Shown: one piece after another, positions 1 to 6,662 of the stretch
Numbering within the stretch: the first letter of the stretch is position 1
Layout of the letters: every line of letters begins with the position of its first letter
Source: Rhizobacter sp.
GTDB lineage: Bacteria; Pseudomonadota; Gammaproteobacteria; Burkholderiales; Burkholderiaceae_C
Direction of reading: 5' to 3'
Assembly: GCA_025351675.1 (NCBI GenBank)
Contig: JANXVK010000444.1
Coordinates: forward strand, 1 to 7,916
Length of the DNA stretch: 7,916 nucleotides
The notes under the pieces: generated by a model
The model's input: the letters and a program-made list of their open reading frames with translations, nothing else
The model's database searches: none
Told to the model about the DNA's origin: nothing
Program-made: the position numbers and the translations under genes

Positions 1-291
1 GCGCTGCTCGACGCCTGCCACAAGCGCGCCCGCCCGATCGTGATGACGACGATCGCGATGGGTGCCGGCATGATGCCGATCGCGCTCGGTTGGGGCACCG
101 ACCCGAGTTTTCGCGCGCCGATGGCGATCGTCGTGATCGGCGGGCTGATCACCAGCACGTTTCTGAGCCTGCTGGTGATCCCGGTCTTGTTCACCTTCGT
201 CGACGACGTGGTGCAGTGGACGCGCAGGATCACGCACCGCAACGCCGCCCCCGCGGCTCAGGCCGGGCCGCCGGCGGCCGATCGCGTCTAG
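1..291 (+). CDS. RND-family efflux transporter permease, C-terminal end (5' truncated by window edge)
   Basis: This is the last 96 codons of an inner-membrane proton-driven RND pump permease (AcrB/HAE1-like), which exports drugs or other toxic compounds together with a periplasmic adaptor and an outer-membrane channel. The frame is open from base 1 and stops at TAG 289-291. The visible part holds two hydrophobic helices, roughly residues 14-30 and 40-62, matching TM11 and TM12 of the family. Characteristic strings are RPIVMTTIAMGAGMMPIALG and VVIGGLITSTFLSLLVIPV, followed by the usual FTFVDD exit and an Ala/Pro-rich cytoplasmic tail of about 30 residues. The GTG at base 40 is an internal Val codon, not a start. 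Family assignment is firm; the substrate class cannot be read from this fragment. No hairpin with a T-run follows the stop. Confidence 0.93.
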   Translation, partial: ALLDACHKRARPIVMTTIAMGAGMMPIALGWGTDPSFRAPMAIVVIGGLITSTFLSLLVIPVLFTFVDDVVQWTRRITHRNAAPAAQAGPPAADRV

Positions 292-379
292 AGCGCGCGC
301 CGAGCGCGTGCGCGGCGGCTTGGGGGCGGACCGGCGCCCGCCACGGGGGCAGAATCGCGGCGTCGCCCTCGACGCCCGC

Positions 380-931
380 ATGGCCCTCGCCGCACCCTTC
401 GACCGCTCGCTGCGCTCGGCCGTCGCTGCCGACGCGCGCAGCCTCGGCGTGCTCGGCACGCAGGTCTTTCTCGACACCTGCGCGCCGCAGGGCATTCGCC
501 CGCTGATCGCCGATGAGGTGCTCGAACACTTCTCGACCGAGGCGATCGCGCGCTTGCTCGCGCAGCCGGCCACTGTCTTCATCGTCGCCGAATCGGCCGG
601 AGACCTGATCGGGTTCGCGCAGCTGACGCGCGGCGCGAAGCCGCCGCATGGCGATGCGGCCGATGCGGCGGATGCCGTCGAGCTGGCGCGGCTGTACGTG
701 CTGGAACGTTTCACCGGCCGCGGCGTGGGCAAGCGCCTGCTGGACGAATCCGAACGCCGGGCCAACTCGAACGATGCCTCGATGCTCTGGCTTAGCGCAT
801 GGATCGGCAACACACGCGCGCTCGCGTTCGATGCCGCGCAGGGCTGCGCCGACGCCGGCACGAACTTCTACGACTTCCAGGGCGAGCTCTGCGAGAACCG
901 CCTCTTCGTGAAGGGCCTGGCCACGCGCTGA
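380..931 (+). CDS. GNAT-family N-acetyltransferase
   Basis: A 183-aa single-domain protein of the GCN5-related acetyltransferase fold, which moves an acetyl group from acetyl-CoA to an amine. The acetyl-CoA pyrophosphate loop (motif A) is visible as RFTGRGVGKRLLDE (residues 110-123), fitting R-x-x-G-x-G. It follows the beta4 strand ARLYVLE. The later WIGNTRALAF (residues 141-150) is the usual N-x-R-A helix, and the end carries the typical C-terminal strand (RLFVKGL). The substrate is unknown. I chose ATG 380 because the N-terminal beta1 strand begins just after it; a GTG at 308 would add 24 low-complexity residues. No clear Shine-Dalgarno sequence precedes 380, but a -10-like CAGAAT lies at 350-355, so the mRNA leader may be short. 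It ends 55 nt before the acyl-CoA synthetase. Confidence 0.87.
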   Translation: MALAAPFDRSLRSAVAADARSLGVLGTQVFLDTCAPQGIRPLIADEVLEHFSTEAIARLLAQPATVFIVAESAGDLIGFAQLTRGAKPPHGDAADAADAVELARLYVLERFTGRGVGKRLLDESERRANSNDASMLWLSAWIGNTRALAFDAAQGCADAGTNFYDFQGELCENRLFVKGLATR

Positions 932-986
932 GAGGTTTTGCGAACGCGCCTATCCTCGGCGGGAGACAACGCCAGGACGAGCGCCC

Positions 987-2723
987 ATGCCCCCCACTGC
1001 CCAGCCCGCCGTCGAGTTCACCGCTGCCCGCGACTTCCTGCTCGCGCACCGCGGCGACTACGACACCGCGTACCGCGACTTCCGCTGGCCTGTGCTCGAC
1101 CGCTTCAACTGGGCGGTCGACCACTTCGATGCGATGGCCTGTTCCGGCGATGAGGACAACGAGGCGACGGCGCTGCACATCGTCGGCCAAGACGGCAGCG
1201 AGACGAAGCGCTCGTTCCGGCAGATGAGCGAGCGCTCGTCGCAGGTCGCGAACTTCCTGCGCGGCCTCGGCGTGAAGCGCGGCGACCACCTGCTGCTGAT
1301 GCTCGGCAACGAGTTGCCGCTCTGGGAGGTGATGCTCGCGTGCTTCAAGCTCGGCGCGGTGCTGATCCCGGCGACCGCGCTGCTGACGACCGACGACCTG
1401 CGCGACCGGCTCAAGCGCGGCGCGGTGCGGCATGTGGTGACCGCGAGCACGCAGGCCGCGAAGTTCGCGCCGCTGCCGGGCCACTACACGCGCGTCGCCA
1501 TCGGCGAGCCGGTCGACGGCTGGCAGCGCTACGAGGACGCGGCCGAAGCGCCGATCGCGTTCGTGCCCGATGGCGAAACGCTGGCGACCGACCCGCTGCT
1601 GCTCTACTTCACCTCCGGCACCACCTCGCTGCCGAAACTGGTGCTGCACACGCACCAGAGCTACCCGGTCGGCCACCTGTCGACGATGTACTGGATCGGC
1701 CTGCGGCCCGGCGACGTGCACCTGAACATCTCGTCGCCCGGCTGGGCCAAGCACGCATGGAGCTGCTTCTTCGCACCGTGGAATGCCGGCGCCTGCATCT
1801 TCGTTTACAACTACGCGCGCTTCGATGCGCCGAAGCTGCTGGCCGCGCTCGAAGCGCATCGCGTGACCAGCCTGTGCGCACCGCCGACGGTGTGGCGCAT
1901 GCTGATCCAGCACGACCTCGCGGCGTATCGCGACCGCCTCGCGCTGCGCGAAGTGATCGGCGCCGGCGAGCCGCTGAATCCCGAGATCATCGAGCAGGTG
2001 AAGGCGGCGTGGGGCCTCACGCTGCGCGACGGCTACGGCCAGACCGAAACCACCGCGCAGATCGGCAACAGCCCCGGCCAGGTGCTCAAGCCCGGGTCGA
2101 TGGGTCGCCCGTTGCCGGGCTATCGGATCGTGCTGCTCGATGCCGACGACAAGCCGGCCGACGAGGGCGAGGTCTGCCTCGATCTCGGTGGCGGCGGCGG
2201 CCAACGCCCGCTCGGGTTGATGGCCGGCTACCAGGACGACGCCGGCAAGACCGAGCAGGCGATGCGCAGCGGGCTGTACCGCACCGGCGATGTCGCTGCG
2301 CGTGATGCCGACGGCCACATCACCTTCGTGGGCCGCGCCGACGACGTGTTCAAGGCCTCCGACTACCGCATCAGCCCGTTCGAGCTCGAAAGCGCGCTGA
2401 TCGAGCACGCGGCCGTCGCCGAGGTCGCGATCGTGCCCAGCCCCGACGCGCTGCGCATGGCGGTGCCGAAGGCCTTCCTGATTCTCGTGGCGGGCGCGCA
2501 GCCCGACGCCGCGCTCGCGCAGGCGATCTTCGCGTTCGCACGCGAGCGGCTGGCGCCGTACAAGCGGGTGCGCCGGATCGAGTTCGTCGCCGAGCTGCCG
2601 AAGACGATCAGCGGCAAGATCCGCCGCGTGCAGCTGCGCACGCAAGAGGCCGAGCGCCGCGCAGCGGGCACGCGCAGCGCTGCGGAGTTTTTCGAGGAAG
2701 ACTTCTCCGCGCTGCGCGGTTGA
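987..2723 (+). CDS. AMP-binding acyl-CoA synthetase (medium-chain acyl-CoA ligase type)
   Basis: A 578-aa member of the acyl-adenylate-forming (ANL) superfamily. It activates a carboxylic acid with ATP to the acyl-AMP and then forms the acyl-CoA thioester. Core motifs are in order: phosphate loop [11 protein letters not shown] at 207-217, [10 protein letters not shown] at 250-259 followed by FAPWNAGA (typical of the medium-chain/acetyl-CoA synthetase-like branch), A5 motif GYGQTETT at 349-356, A7 YRTGDVA at 431-437, A8 hinge [16 protein letters not shown] at 447-462, and A10 [10 protein letters not shown] with catalytic Lys544. Length is normal for the family. The phosphate loop has Ser214 where most relatives have Gly. 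ATG 987 is preceded by AGGA at 974-977 and by a -10-like TATCCT at 951-956. The fatty, branched or aromatic acid used cannot be told from sequence alone. Confidence 0.93.
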   Translation: MPPTAQPAVEFTAARDFLLAHRGDYDTAYRDFRWPVLDRFNWAVDHFDAMACSGDEDNEATALHIVGQDGSETKRSFRQMSERSSQVANFLRGLGVKRGDHLLLMLGNELPLWEVMLACFKLGAVLIPATALLTTDDLRDRLKRGAVRHVVTASTQAAKFAPLPGHYTRVAIGEPVDGWQRYEDAAEAPIAFVPDGETLATDPLLLYFTSGTTSLPKLVLHTHQSYPVGHLSTMYWIGLRPGDVHLNISSPGWAKHAWSCFFAPWNAGACIFVYNYARFDAPKLLAALEAHRVTSLCAPPTVWRMLIQHDLAAYRDRLALREVIGAGEPLNPEIIEQVKAAWGLTLRDGYGQTETTAQIGNSPGQVLKPGSMGRPLPGYRIVLLDADDKPADEGEVCLDLGGGGGQRPLGLMAGYQDDAGKTEQAMRSGLYRTGDVAARDADGHITFVGRADDVFKASDYRISPFELESALIEHAAVAEVAIVPSPDALRMAVPKAFLILVAGAQPDAALAQAIFAFARERLAPYKRVRRIEFVAELPKTISGKIRRVQLRTQEAERRAAGTRSAAEFFEEDFSALRG

Positions 2724-2751
2724 TGGTTGCGTGCCGGCCGGTCGCCCTCAA

Positions 2752-3747
2752 ATGAAGTTGATGAACACACCTTTCTCGGTCCTCGACCTGTCGCCGATCA
2801 CGCAGGGCAGCGACGCCGCCCAATCGTTTCGCAACACCCTCGATCTGGCGCAGCATGCCGAAGCCTGGGGCTTCAAGCGTTTCTGGCTCGCCGAGCACCA
2901 TGGCATGCCGGGCATCGCGAGTGCCGCGACCGCGGTGCTGATCGGCCACGTGGCCGGCGGCACGAAGACGATCCGCGTCGGCGCCGGCGGCATCATGCTG
3001 CCGAACCACTCGCCGCTGGTGATCGCCGAGCAGTTCGGCACGCTCGAATCGCTGTACCCGGGCCGCATCGATCTCGGCCTCGGCCGCGCACCGGGCTCCG
3101 ACCAGATCACGGCCCGCGCGATGCGCCGCAACCTCGCGTCGGACGCCGATGAGTTCCCGCAGGACGTGCTCGAACTCGCCGACTATTTCTCGGCCGAACC
3201 GCGCCAGCCGGTGCGCGCGGTGCCGGGGCGGGGCCTGAACGTGCCGCTGTGGATCCTCGGCTCCAGTTTGTTCGGGGCGCAGCTCGCCGCAGCGCTCGGG
3301 CTCCCGTATGCGTTCGCATCGCACTTCGCGCCGGCGCAGATGATGCAGGCGGTCGCGCTGTACCGGCAGCAGTTCAAGCCCTCGGCGCAGCTCGACAAGC
3401 CGCACGTGATGCTCGGCTTCAACGTGTTCGCGGCCGACACCGATGCGGAAGCGCAGTTCTTGGCCACCTCGATGCAGCAGGCTTTCGTGGCCCTGCGCAG
3501 CGGCCGGCCCGGCCAACTGCAGCCGCCGAAGGCCGGCTACCGCGAGAGCGTCGGCCCGCAGGAGAACGCGCTGCTCGATTCGGTGCTCTCGTGCGCCGCA
3601 GTCGGTTCGCCCGACACGGTGCGCCGCGAACTGCTCGCGTTCGTGGAACGCACCGGCGCCGACGAGCTGATGATCACGTCGCAGATTTTCGACCACGCGG
3701 CGCGGCTGCGCGCGTACGAGATCACCGCAGACTTGCTCGCGCGCTGA
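2752..3747 (+). CDS. YhbW-like luciferase-family (LLM) flavin-dependent oxidoreductase
   Basis: A 331-aa protein of the bacterial luciferase-like monooxygenase superfamily, a TIM barrel using reduced FMN to oxygenate a substrate. It matches E. coli YhbW from memory over essentially its whole length. Examples are FSVLDLSPI near the N-terminus, [16 protein letters not shown] at 45-60, the highly conserved [20 protein letters not shown] (83-102), [16 protein letters not shown] (103-118), [19 protein letters not shown] and FASHFAP in the middle, and [18 protein letters not shown] near the end. The natural substrate of YhbW-type enzymes is not known to me. ATG 2752 and ATG 2761 are both possible starts, and GTG 2731 would add seven residues; none has a good Shine-Dalgarno sequence. 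The gene begins 28 nt after the synthetase stop, so it is probably co-transcribed and perhaps reinitiated. Confidence 0.9.
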   Translation: MKLMNTPFSVLDLSPITQGSDAAQSFRNTLDLAQHAEAWGFKRFWLAEHHGMPGIASAATAVLIGHVAGGTKTIRVGAGGIMLPNHSPLVIAEQFGTLESLYPGRIDLGLGRAPGSDQITARAMRRNLASDADEFPQDVLELADYFSAEPRQPVRAVPGRGLNVPLWILGSSLFGAQLAAALGLPYAFASHFAPAQMMQAVALYRQQFKPSAQLDKPHVMLGFNVFAADTDAEAQFLATSMQQAFVALRSGRPGQLQPPKAGYRESVGPQENALLDSVLSCAAVGSPDTVRRELLAFVERTGADELMITSQIFDHAARLRAYEITADLLAR

Positions 3748-3755
3748 GCGCGAGC
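3735..3755. other. GC-rich hairpin over the monooxygenase stop codon
   Basis: A perfect 8-bp inverted repeat, GCTCGCGC (3735-3742) and GCGCGAGC (3748-3755), has a 5-nt loop that contains the TGA stop of the monooxygenase gene. No T-run follows on either strand, so it is not a canonical intrinsic terminator. It may stabilise the mRNA 3' end or assist Rho-dependent ending. The rest of the gap up to the VOC gene (3756-3945) holds no convincing ORF. Confidence 0.4.
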
Positions 3756-3946
3756 CGCGCCGGCAGGGATCTTGGCCACTGTGCACGTCCTCTTCTGCTG
3801 ATGCCGGGGCGTTGCGCGCAGTCGGGCCGACCGCGTGGTGACGGCTTCTTCGCGGCCGCTTGTCGATTCGGCGCCGGCCTGCGCGTCATAAGGACAGAGG
3901 CCTTGCAAACCGGCGAAGCCTCGTTCAATCTTTTACCCTCGAATCA

Positions 3947-3951
3947 AGGAG
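3947..3951 (+). promoter_or_regulatory. Shine-Dalgarno site of the VOC gene
   Basis: AGGAG-type ribosome binding site (within AAGGAG) six to seven nucleotides ahead of ATG 3958. It is one of the clearest ribosome sites in the window and fixes the start. Upstream, TTGCAA (3903-3908) could be a -35 element, with TTCAAT (3924-3929) or TACCCT (3934-3939) as poor -10 candidates. The spacing is not ideal for either, so I do not call the promoter. Confidence 0.7.
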
Positions 3952-3957
3952 TCACCC

Positions 3958-4434
3958 ATGAGCCAACCCCACGTCAAACCGATTCCCGAGGGATGGAACA
4001 CTCTGACCCCGCACCTGATCTGCGCCGGCGCCAGCGCCGCGATCGCGTTCTACAAGAAGGCCTTCGGCGCGGTCGAACTGAACCGCCTTGAGGGGCCGGA
4101 CGGCAAGGTGATGAACGCGGCGCTGCACATCGGCGACTCGGTGTTGATGCTGGCCGACGAGGCGCCCGAATGGAAGAGTTTCGGCCCGAAGGCGCTGAAG
4201 GGCTCGCCGGTCACCTTGCACCTGTACGTGCCGGATGTGGATGCGAGCTTCGCGCAGGCCGTCGCCGCGGGCGCCACCGTGACGATGCCGGTGACCGACA
4301 TGTTCTGGGGCGACCGCTACGGTCAGGTGCAGGACCCGTTCGGCCACAACTGGTCGATCGCCACGCACAAGCGCGACCTGACCGACGCGCAGATCAAGGC
4401 AGAAATGGCGAAGGGCGCCGGCAGCAGCGCTTGA
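3958..4434 (+). CDS. VOC-superfamily protein, PhnB-like (glyoxalase/bleomycin-resistance fold)
   Basis: A 158-aa protein with the duplicated beta-alpha-beta-beta-beta architecture of the vicinal oxygen chelate superfamily. The first module spans about residues 15-67 (LTPHLICAGASAAIAFYKKA, then LHIGDSVLMLADE) and the second about 85-136 (VTLHLYVPDVDASFAQAVAA, then GDRYGQVQDPFGHNWSIATH). The strings FWGDRYGQVQDPFGHNW and P-D-G-K are typical of the PhnB-like branch, which has been annotated variously as glyoxalase, methyltransferase-like or antibiotic-binding without a settled reaction. Possible metal or ligand residues include His19 and His88. A charged C-terminal helix (residues 137-150) ends the protein. 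It is set off from its left neighbour by 210 nt, so it is probably transcribed separately. The specific function is unknown; the fold assignment is secure. Confidence 0.9.
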   Translation: MSQPHVKPIPEGWNTLTPHLICAGASAAIAFYKKAFGAVELNRLEGPDGKVMNAALHIGDSVLMLADEAPEWKSFGPKALKGSPVTLHLYVPDVDASFAQAVAAGATVTMPVTDMFWGDRYGQVQDPFGHNWSIATHKRDLTDAQIKAEMAKGAGSSA

Positions 4435-4462
4435 AGGCGGTCTGTGCAAGAAAATAGTGGAC

Positions 4463-4486
4463 GGGGCGCACCACGAGGGACGCCCC
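4463..4486 (-). terminator. Possible weak terminator hairpin
   Basis: GGGGCG (4463-4468) pairs with CGCCCC (4481-4486) around a 12-nt loop. Read on the minus strand, the stem is followed after a few bases by a T-rich stretch (TATTTTCTT, the complement of 4449-4457). It could therefore end leftward transcription from the carboxypeptidase/hydrolase pair about 180 nt after the hydrolase stop. The gap between stem and T-run and the large loop make it a weak candidate. Confidence 0.25.
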
Positions 4487-4540
4487 GATCGCCTGCGCGT
4501 CACACCCCTGTCAAATCGCCGATCGAAGATGCACTGCTTT

Positions 4541-4645
4541 CATCCAGCGGTGCCATGGCGCAGGACGCGAGGCTGACGCGTGGCGGCCGAACAAGGGCAA
4601 GAACCTCGCCGCGCAGAACCGCGTATCGCCATGGACCGCTGGATG
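4541..4645. repeat. Long imperfect inverted repeat, 19/20-bp arms
   Basis: The left arm CATCCAGCGGTGCCATGGCG (4541-4560) is the reverse complement of the right arm CGCCATGGACCGCTGGATG (4627-4645), apart from one extra G in the left arm. The arms flank 66 nt. Inside, GCGAGG (4567-4572) and CCTCGC (4604-4609) form a second nested stem. A match of this length over this distance is far beyond chance even in GC-rich DNA. It could be a small non-autonomous element (MITE-like), a structured RNA or a protein-binding site. I see no obvious target-site duplication and no attC core sequences. Confidence 0.7.
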
Positions 4646-4664
4646 CAGGGCACCTTTCTTGCCG

Positions 4665-5453
4665 TCACCCACGGTTCACCGTTGGGTCGGTGAATCCCAA
4701 AGGCTGCAGCCAGCGAGCGACCTGCTCGGCGACCCACGCACCGTCGTCGAGCGGCAGGTCGTGCCCGGCATCGGGGTGCAGCGCGATCTCGGCCTGCCAG
4801 CGTTGCGCCAGGCCGGTCGAGCAGCGCACGTCGACCAGCCCGTCCTGCCGGCTGCAGAGCACCAGCAGCGGTGTGGCTGGCGGGTGCTCGGCCGGCCGGA
4901 AGCGCGCAGCCGCGCACAGCTGGCGCAGCGCGTTGCCGCGTGAGACCGGGCGGCGCTGGCGCAGTTCCGCCCAGGCGCCGAGCACGGCCGCTGCGGCGGC
5001 CGTATTGCGGCTCGTCAGCCGCAATACCTGGCGCTCCTTCTCGGCCGCGTCGGCCCGCCCCAGCGCGAGCCGCAGCAGCGCCGGGTAGTTCGCCGGCCGC
5101 AAGCGCCGGTACCACGGGTCGAACGGCCGCAGGCTGGTGTTGATCAGCACGCAGCCAGCGATCGCCTGCGGATCGCGCGCGGCCCAGTCGAGCGCCACCA
5201 TCGCGCCCATCGACATCGCGAGCAGCCGATACGGCGCCGCGACGCCGAGCGCGCGCGCCTGGTCGCGGCAGTGCTGCGTGATCGCCTCGATTCGCATCGG
5301 GCTGGCGAGCCGGTTCAGCGCGCCGTTGCCCGGCAGGTCGAGCGTGGTGACCGGTGCGCCGCTGAGGCGCTCGCGCAGCAACGCGGGGAAGCCGCCCCAG
5401 TGCCCGCTCTCGCGCGTCAGCCCGCGCAGCAGGATCCAGCTGCCGCGCGTCAC
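4665..5453 (-). CDS. Alpha/beta-fold hydrolase
   Basis: A 262-aa alpha/beta hydrolase, probably cytoplasmic since no signal peptide is visible. The likely catalytic triad is Ser81 in the nucleophile elbow LLAMSMGAM, Asp204 in SRQDGLVD and His231 in DAGHDLPLDD. The elbow reads A-M-S-M-G instead of the usual G-x-S-x-G. The N-terminal oxyanion region reads LLRGLTRESGHWGGF where many relatives have HG. Overall layout resembles esterase/lactonase or menaquinone/biotin-pathway type hydrolases, but the substrate is not evident. The start is GTG 5453-5451, chosen because it gives GTGA overlap with the carboxypeptidase stop and puts the beta1 strand right at the N-terminus. A GGGGCG stretch just upstream may serve as ribosome site. 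The reading frame stays open upstream through the carboxypeptidase gene, but that is out-of-frame reading of coding DNA, not a fusion. Confidence 0.88.
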   Translation of the reverse strand: MTRGSWILLRGLTRESGHWGGFPALLRERLSGAPVTTLDLPGNGALNRLASPMRIEAITQHCRDQARALGVAAPYRLLAMSMGAMVALDWAARDPQAIAGCVLINTSLRPFDPWYRRLRPANYPALLRLALGRADAAEKERQVLRLTSRNTAAAAAVLGAWAELRQRRPVSRGNALRQLCAAARFRPAEHPPATPLLVLCSRQDGLVDVRCSTGLAQRWQAEIALHPDAGHDLPLDDGAWVAEQVARWLQPLGFTDPTVNRG

Positions 5454-6469
5454 CGGCGCCCCGCGCGGTACCAGCGGTCGAGCGCCGCGTCGAGGTGCCG
5501 TTGGCGCGCCGCGCCCGTGGGCACCCAGCGCGCGTGGCTGCCGGCGGCGCGGGTGACGAAATCGAGCCAGCCGAGATGGCGGCGCAGCACCCGCTGCTGG
5601 CGGTGCAGGGTCATCGGGTTGAACAGGCCGTGGCGCGACAGCAGCTGCCGCGGGTTCTTGCGCACCCACAGCCACGAGCCCATCTCCAGCGTCAGCGGGA
5701 TGAACACCGCCTCGGGCCGCGTTTTCAGGTACAGGTGATCCCACAGGTCGCCGTGCGCGAGGTAGTGCCGGCTCTGCGGCTCGACCACGTAGCGGTGGTG
5801 CAGCAGCGTCTCGTCCATGGTTTCGCACAGCGCGTGGATCTCGGGCAGGTGACCGATCGGGCGCGCGGTGTGCGCGAACGGGAACCAGACCCGGTCGTGC
5901 AGCCCGAAGCCCGAATGGCAGTCGACGGCGATGCTGAACGGCCGTGGCAGCAGCTCCTGCTCGACGATGCGGCACAGCGCCGTACTCTCGGCCTCCATCG
6001 GCGCGCCGGGCGCACCGCGGTACCACGGCAGCGACGCGCTGATGCGCTGGCCGCCGATCAGGTACGGCACGCGCTCCAGCGCGTCGACCGGCGCGTTGCG
6101 CATCAGGTCGACACCGTTCGGGTTCGCGCGCGTGCCCAGGCAGATACCGCCCGGGTTCACCAGCGGCACGAACAGCAGGCGCACGCTTTCGAGCTGGCGG
6201 TGCAGGGTTTCGTCCCAGCGCAGCCGCATGACCAGGCTGCGCAGCTGTGCGACGACAAGCTCGGCGCCGATGCGCTCCAGCCCGTGCACGCCGCCGAAGA
6301 AGCCGACCGCCGGCGCGTCGGCGCGGGCGCTGCCGAGCAGGTAGGCGTGCACCGGCAGGCGCTGCGCGCCGACCGCGACTTCGCACAGCAGCCGGCGCTC
6401 CAGCTGCGCGCCGGCGACCTGCGCCAGCGCTTCGAGTTCGAGCAGTTCGGCGGGCGGCGCCGGGTTCAC
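5450..6469 (-). CDS. M14-family zinc carboxypeptidase
   Basis: A 339-aa metallopeptidase-like protein of family M14, which removes C-terminal residues or cleaves related amide bonds using one zinc ion. Zinc ligands are visible as His62 and Glu65 in GGVHGLERIG and His185 in VDCHSGFG. Glu262 in LTLEMGSW is in the place of the catalytic glutamate. NPNGVDLMRN (116-125) corresponds to the conserved Asn-Arg substrate-carboxylate region. No signal peptide is seen, so it probably acts in the cytoplasm, perhaps on peptides or amino-acid conjugates. The start is GTG 6469: an in-frame TGA lies only eight codons upstream and the next Met is far inside the domain. Its TGA overlaps the hydrolase GTG by 4 nt, so the two are translationally coupled. 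The upstream region is shared with the divergent 38-aa gene. Confidence 0.88.
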   Translation of the reverse strand: MNPAPPAELLELEALAQVAGAQLERRLLCEVAVGAQRLPVHAYLLGSARADAPAVGFFGGVHGLERIGAELVVAQLRSLVMRLRWDETLHRQLESVRLLFVPLVNPGGICLGTRANPNGVDLMRNAPVDALERVPYLIGGQRISASLPWYRGAPGAPMEAESTALCRIVEQELLPRPFSIAVDCHSGFGLHDRVWFPFAHTARPIGHLPEIHALCETMDETLLHHRYVVEPQSRHYLAHGDLWDHLYLKTRPEAVFIPLTLEMGSWLWVRKNPRQLLSRHGLFNPMTLHRQQRVLRRHLGWLDFVTRAAGSHARWVPTGAARQRHLDAALDRWYRAGRR

Positions 6470-6479
6470 GCCGGGCCGG

Positions 6480-6513
6480 CGCTCACGAAACTGTCACACA
6501 TGCGGGCTACTGT
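6480..6513 (+). promoter_or_regulatory. Pho box-like operator plus -10 element ahead of the 38-aa gene
   Basis: Two direct half-sites, CGCTCAC (6480-6486) and CTGTCAC (6491-6497), are separated by GAAA and so repeat every 11 bp. The second matches the PhoB half-site consensus CTGTCA(T/C) fully and the first at five of seven positions. Ten nucleotides after the second half-site comes TACTGT (6508-6513), a -10 with the key T1, A2 and T6. This spacing is the same as in the E. coli phoA promoter as I recall it. There is no -35 at normal distance, as expected for an activator-dependent promoter. The start point would be near 6520, leaving a leader of about 26 nt. The match is by eye, not by a scored matrix. 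Confidence 0.6.
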
Positions 6514-6535
6514 TCGCAGAACGGCCGCCCGGCCC

Positions 6536-6540
6536 GGAGG
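6536..6540 (+). promoter_or_regulatory. Shine-Dalgarno site of the 38-aa gene
   Basis: GGAGG, a near-perfect anti-16S match, ends 5 nt before ATG 6546. It is among the strongest ribosome sites in the window and a main reason to treat the short ORF as a real gene. Confidence 0.75.
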
Positions 6541-6545
6541 CCCGC

Positions 6546-6662
6546 ATGAACCACCCCGCAAGACACTGGAACACCCCGCCGATCCTGCCCCTGCTGGGCG
6601 CACTGCTCTGGGGTGCCGTCGAGCTGCTGGCGCTGGCGCGCGCACGCTGGTCGCGCCGCTGA
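6546..6662 (+). CDS. Small single-span membrane protein (38 aa), candidate Pho regulon member
   Basis: A short ORF (ATG 6546, TGA 6660-6662) encoding a 38-residue peptide. It has a polar N-terminus (MNHPARHWNTPP), one hydrophobic segment of about 20 residues (ILPLLGALLWGAVELLALAR), and a positively charged end (RARWSRR). This is the layout of a small inner-membrane protein, with positive charge at the end expected on the cytoplasmic side. The glutamate in the helix (in GAVELL) is unusual and could be a contact point. Support for a real gene comes from the strong GGAGG ribosome site at ideal spacing and from the Pho box-type promoter that ends about 30 nt before the start. I do not recognise a named family and propose no molecular function. 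It is divergent from the carboxypeptidase gene. Confidence 0.65.
   Translation: MNHPARHWNTPPILPLLGALLWGAVELLALARARWSRR

Larger units (their letters stand above)
4435..4664. other. Convergent spacer between the VOC gene and the hydrolase gene
   Basis: These 230 nt lie between two convergent genes and I find no credible gene in them. Short ORFs on the plus strand run into the antisense of the hydrolase and match nothing I recognise. The spacer contains a small hairpin (4463-4486) and the large inverted repeat at 4541-4645, both listed separately. Confidence 0.6.

Noticed and set aside
792..2645. A 617-codon open frame on the minus strand opposite the acyl-CoA synthetase
   Set aside because: It is antisense to a gene with full ANL motifs. 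The translation is rich in Arg, Ala and His without domains, as expected for an antisense frame in GC-rich DNA.
4541..4645. Integron attC site as explanation of the inverted repeat with a bulged base
   Set aside because: No RYYYAAC/GTTRRRY core pair is present at the ends and no integrase or cassette context is visible.
4444..5088. A 214-codon plus-strand ORF starting in the convergent spacer
   Set aside because: It is mostly antisense to the hydrolase, of low-complexity Ser/Arg/Ala composition, and begins at a non-ATG codon without a ribosome site.
4665..6386. Long open frame suggesting an N-terminal extension of the hydrolase to 573 residues
   Set aside because: The upstream part reads the carboxypeptidase gene out of frame and is Arg/Ala/Pro-rich noise. 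The GTG at 5453 with GTGA overlap is the natural start.
6491..6513. An ordinary sigma-70 promoter with CTGTCA as -35
   Set aside because: The distance to TACTGT is only 11 nt, too short for sigma-70 alone; the activator-type reading fits better.
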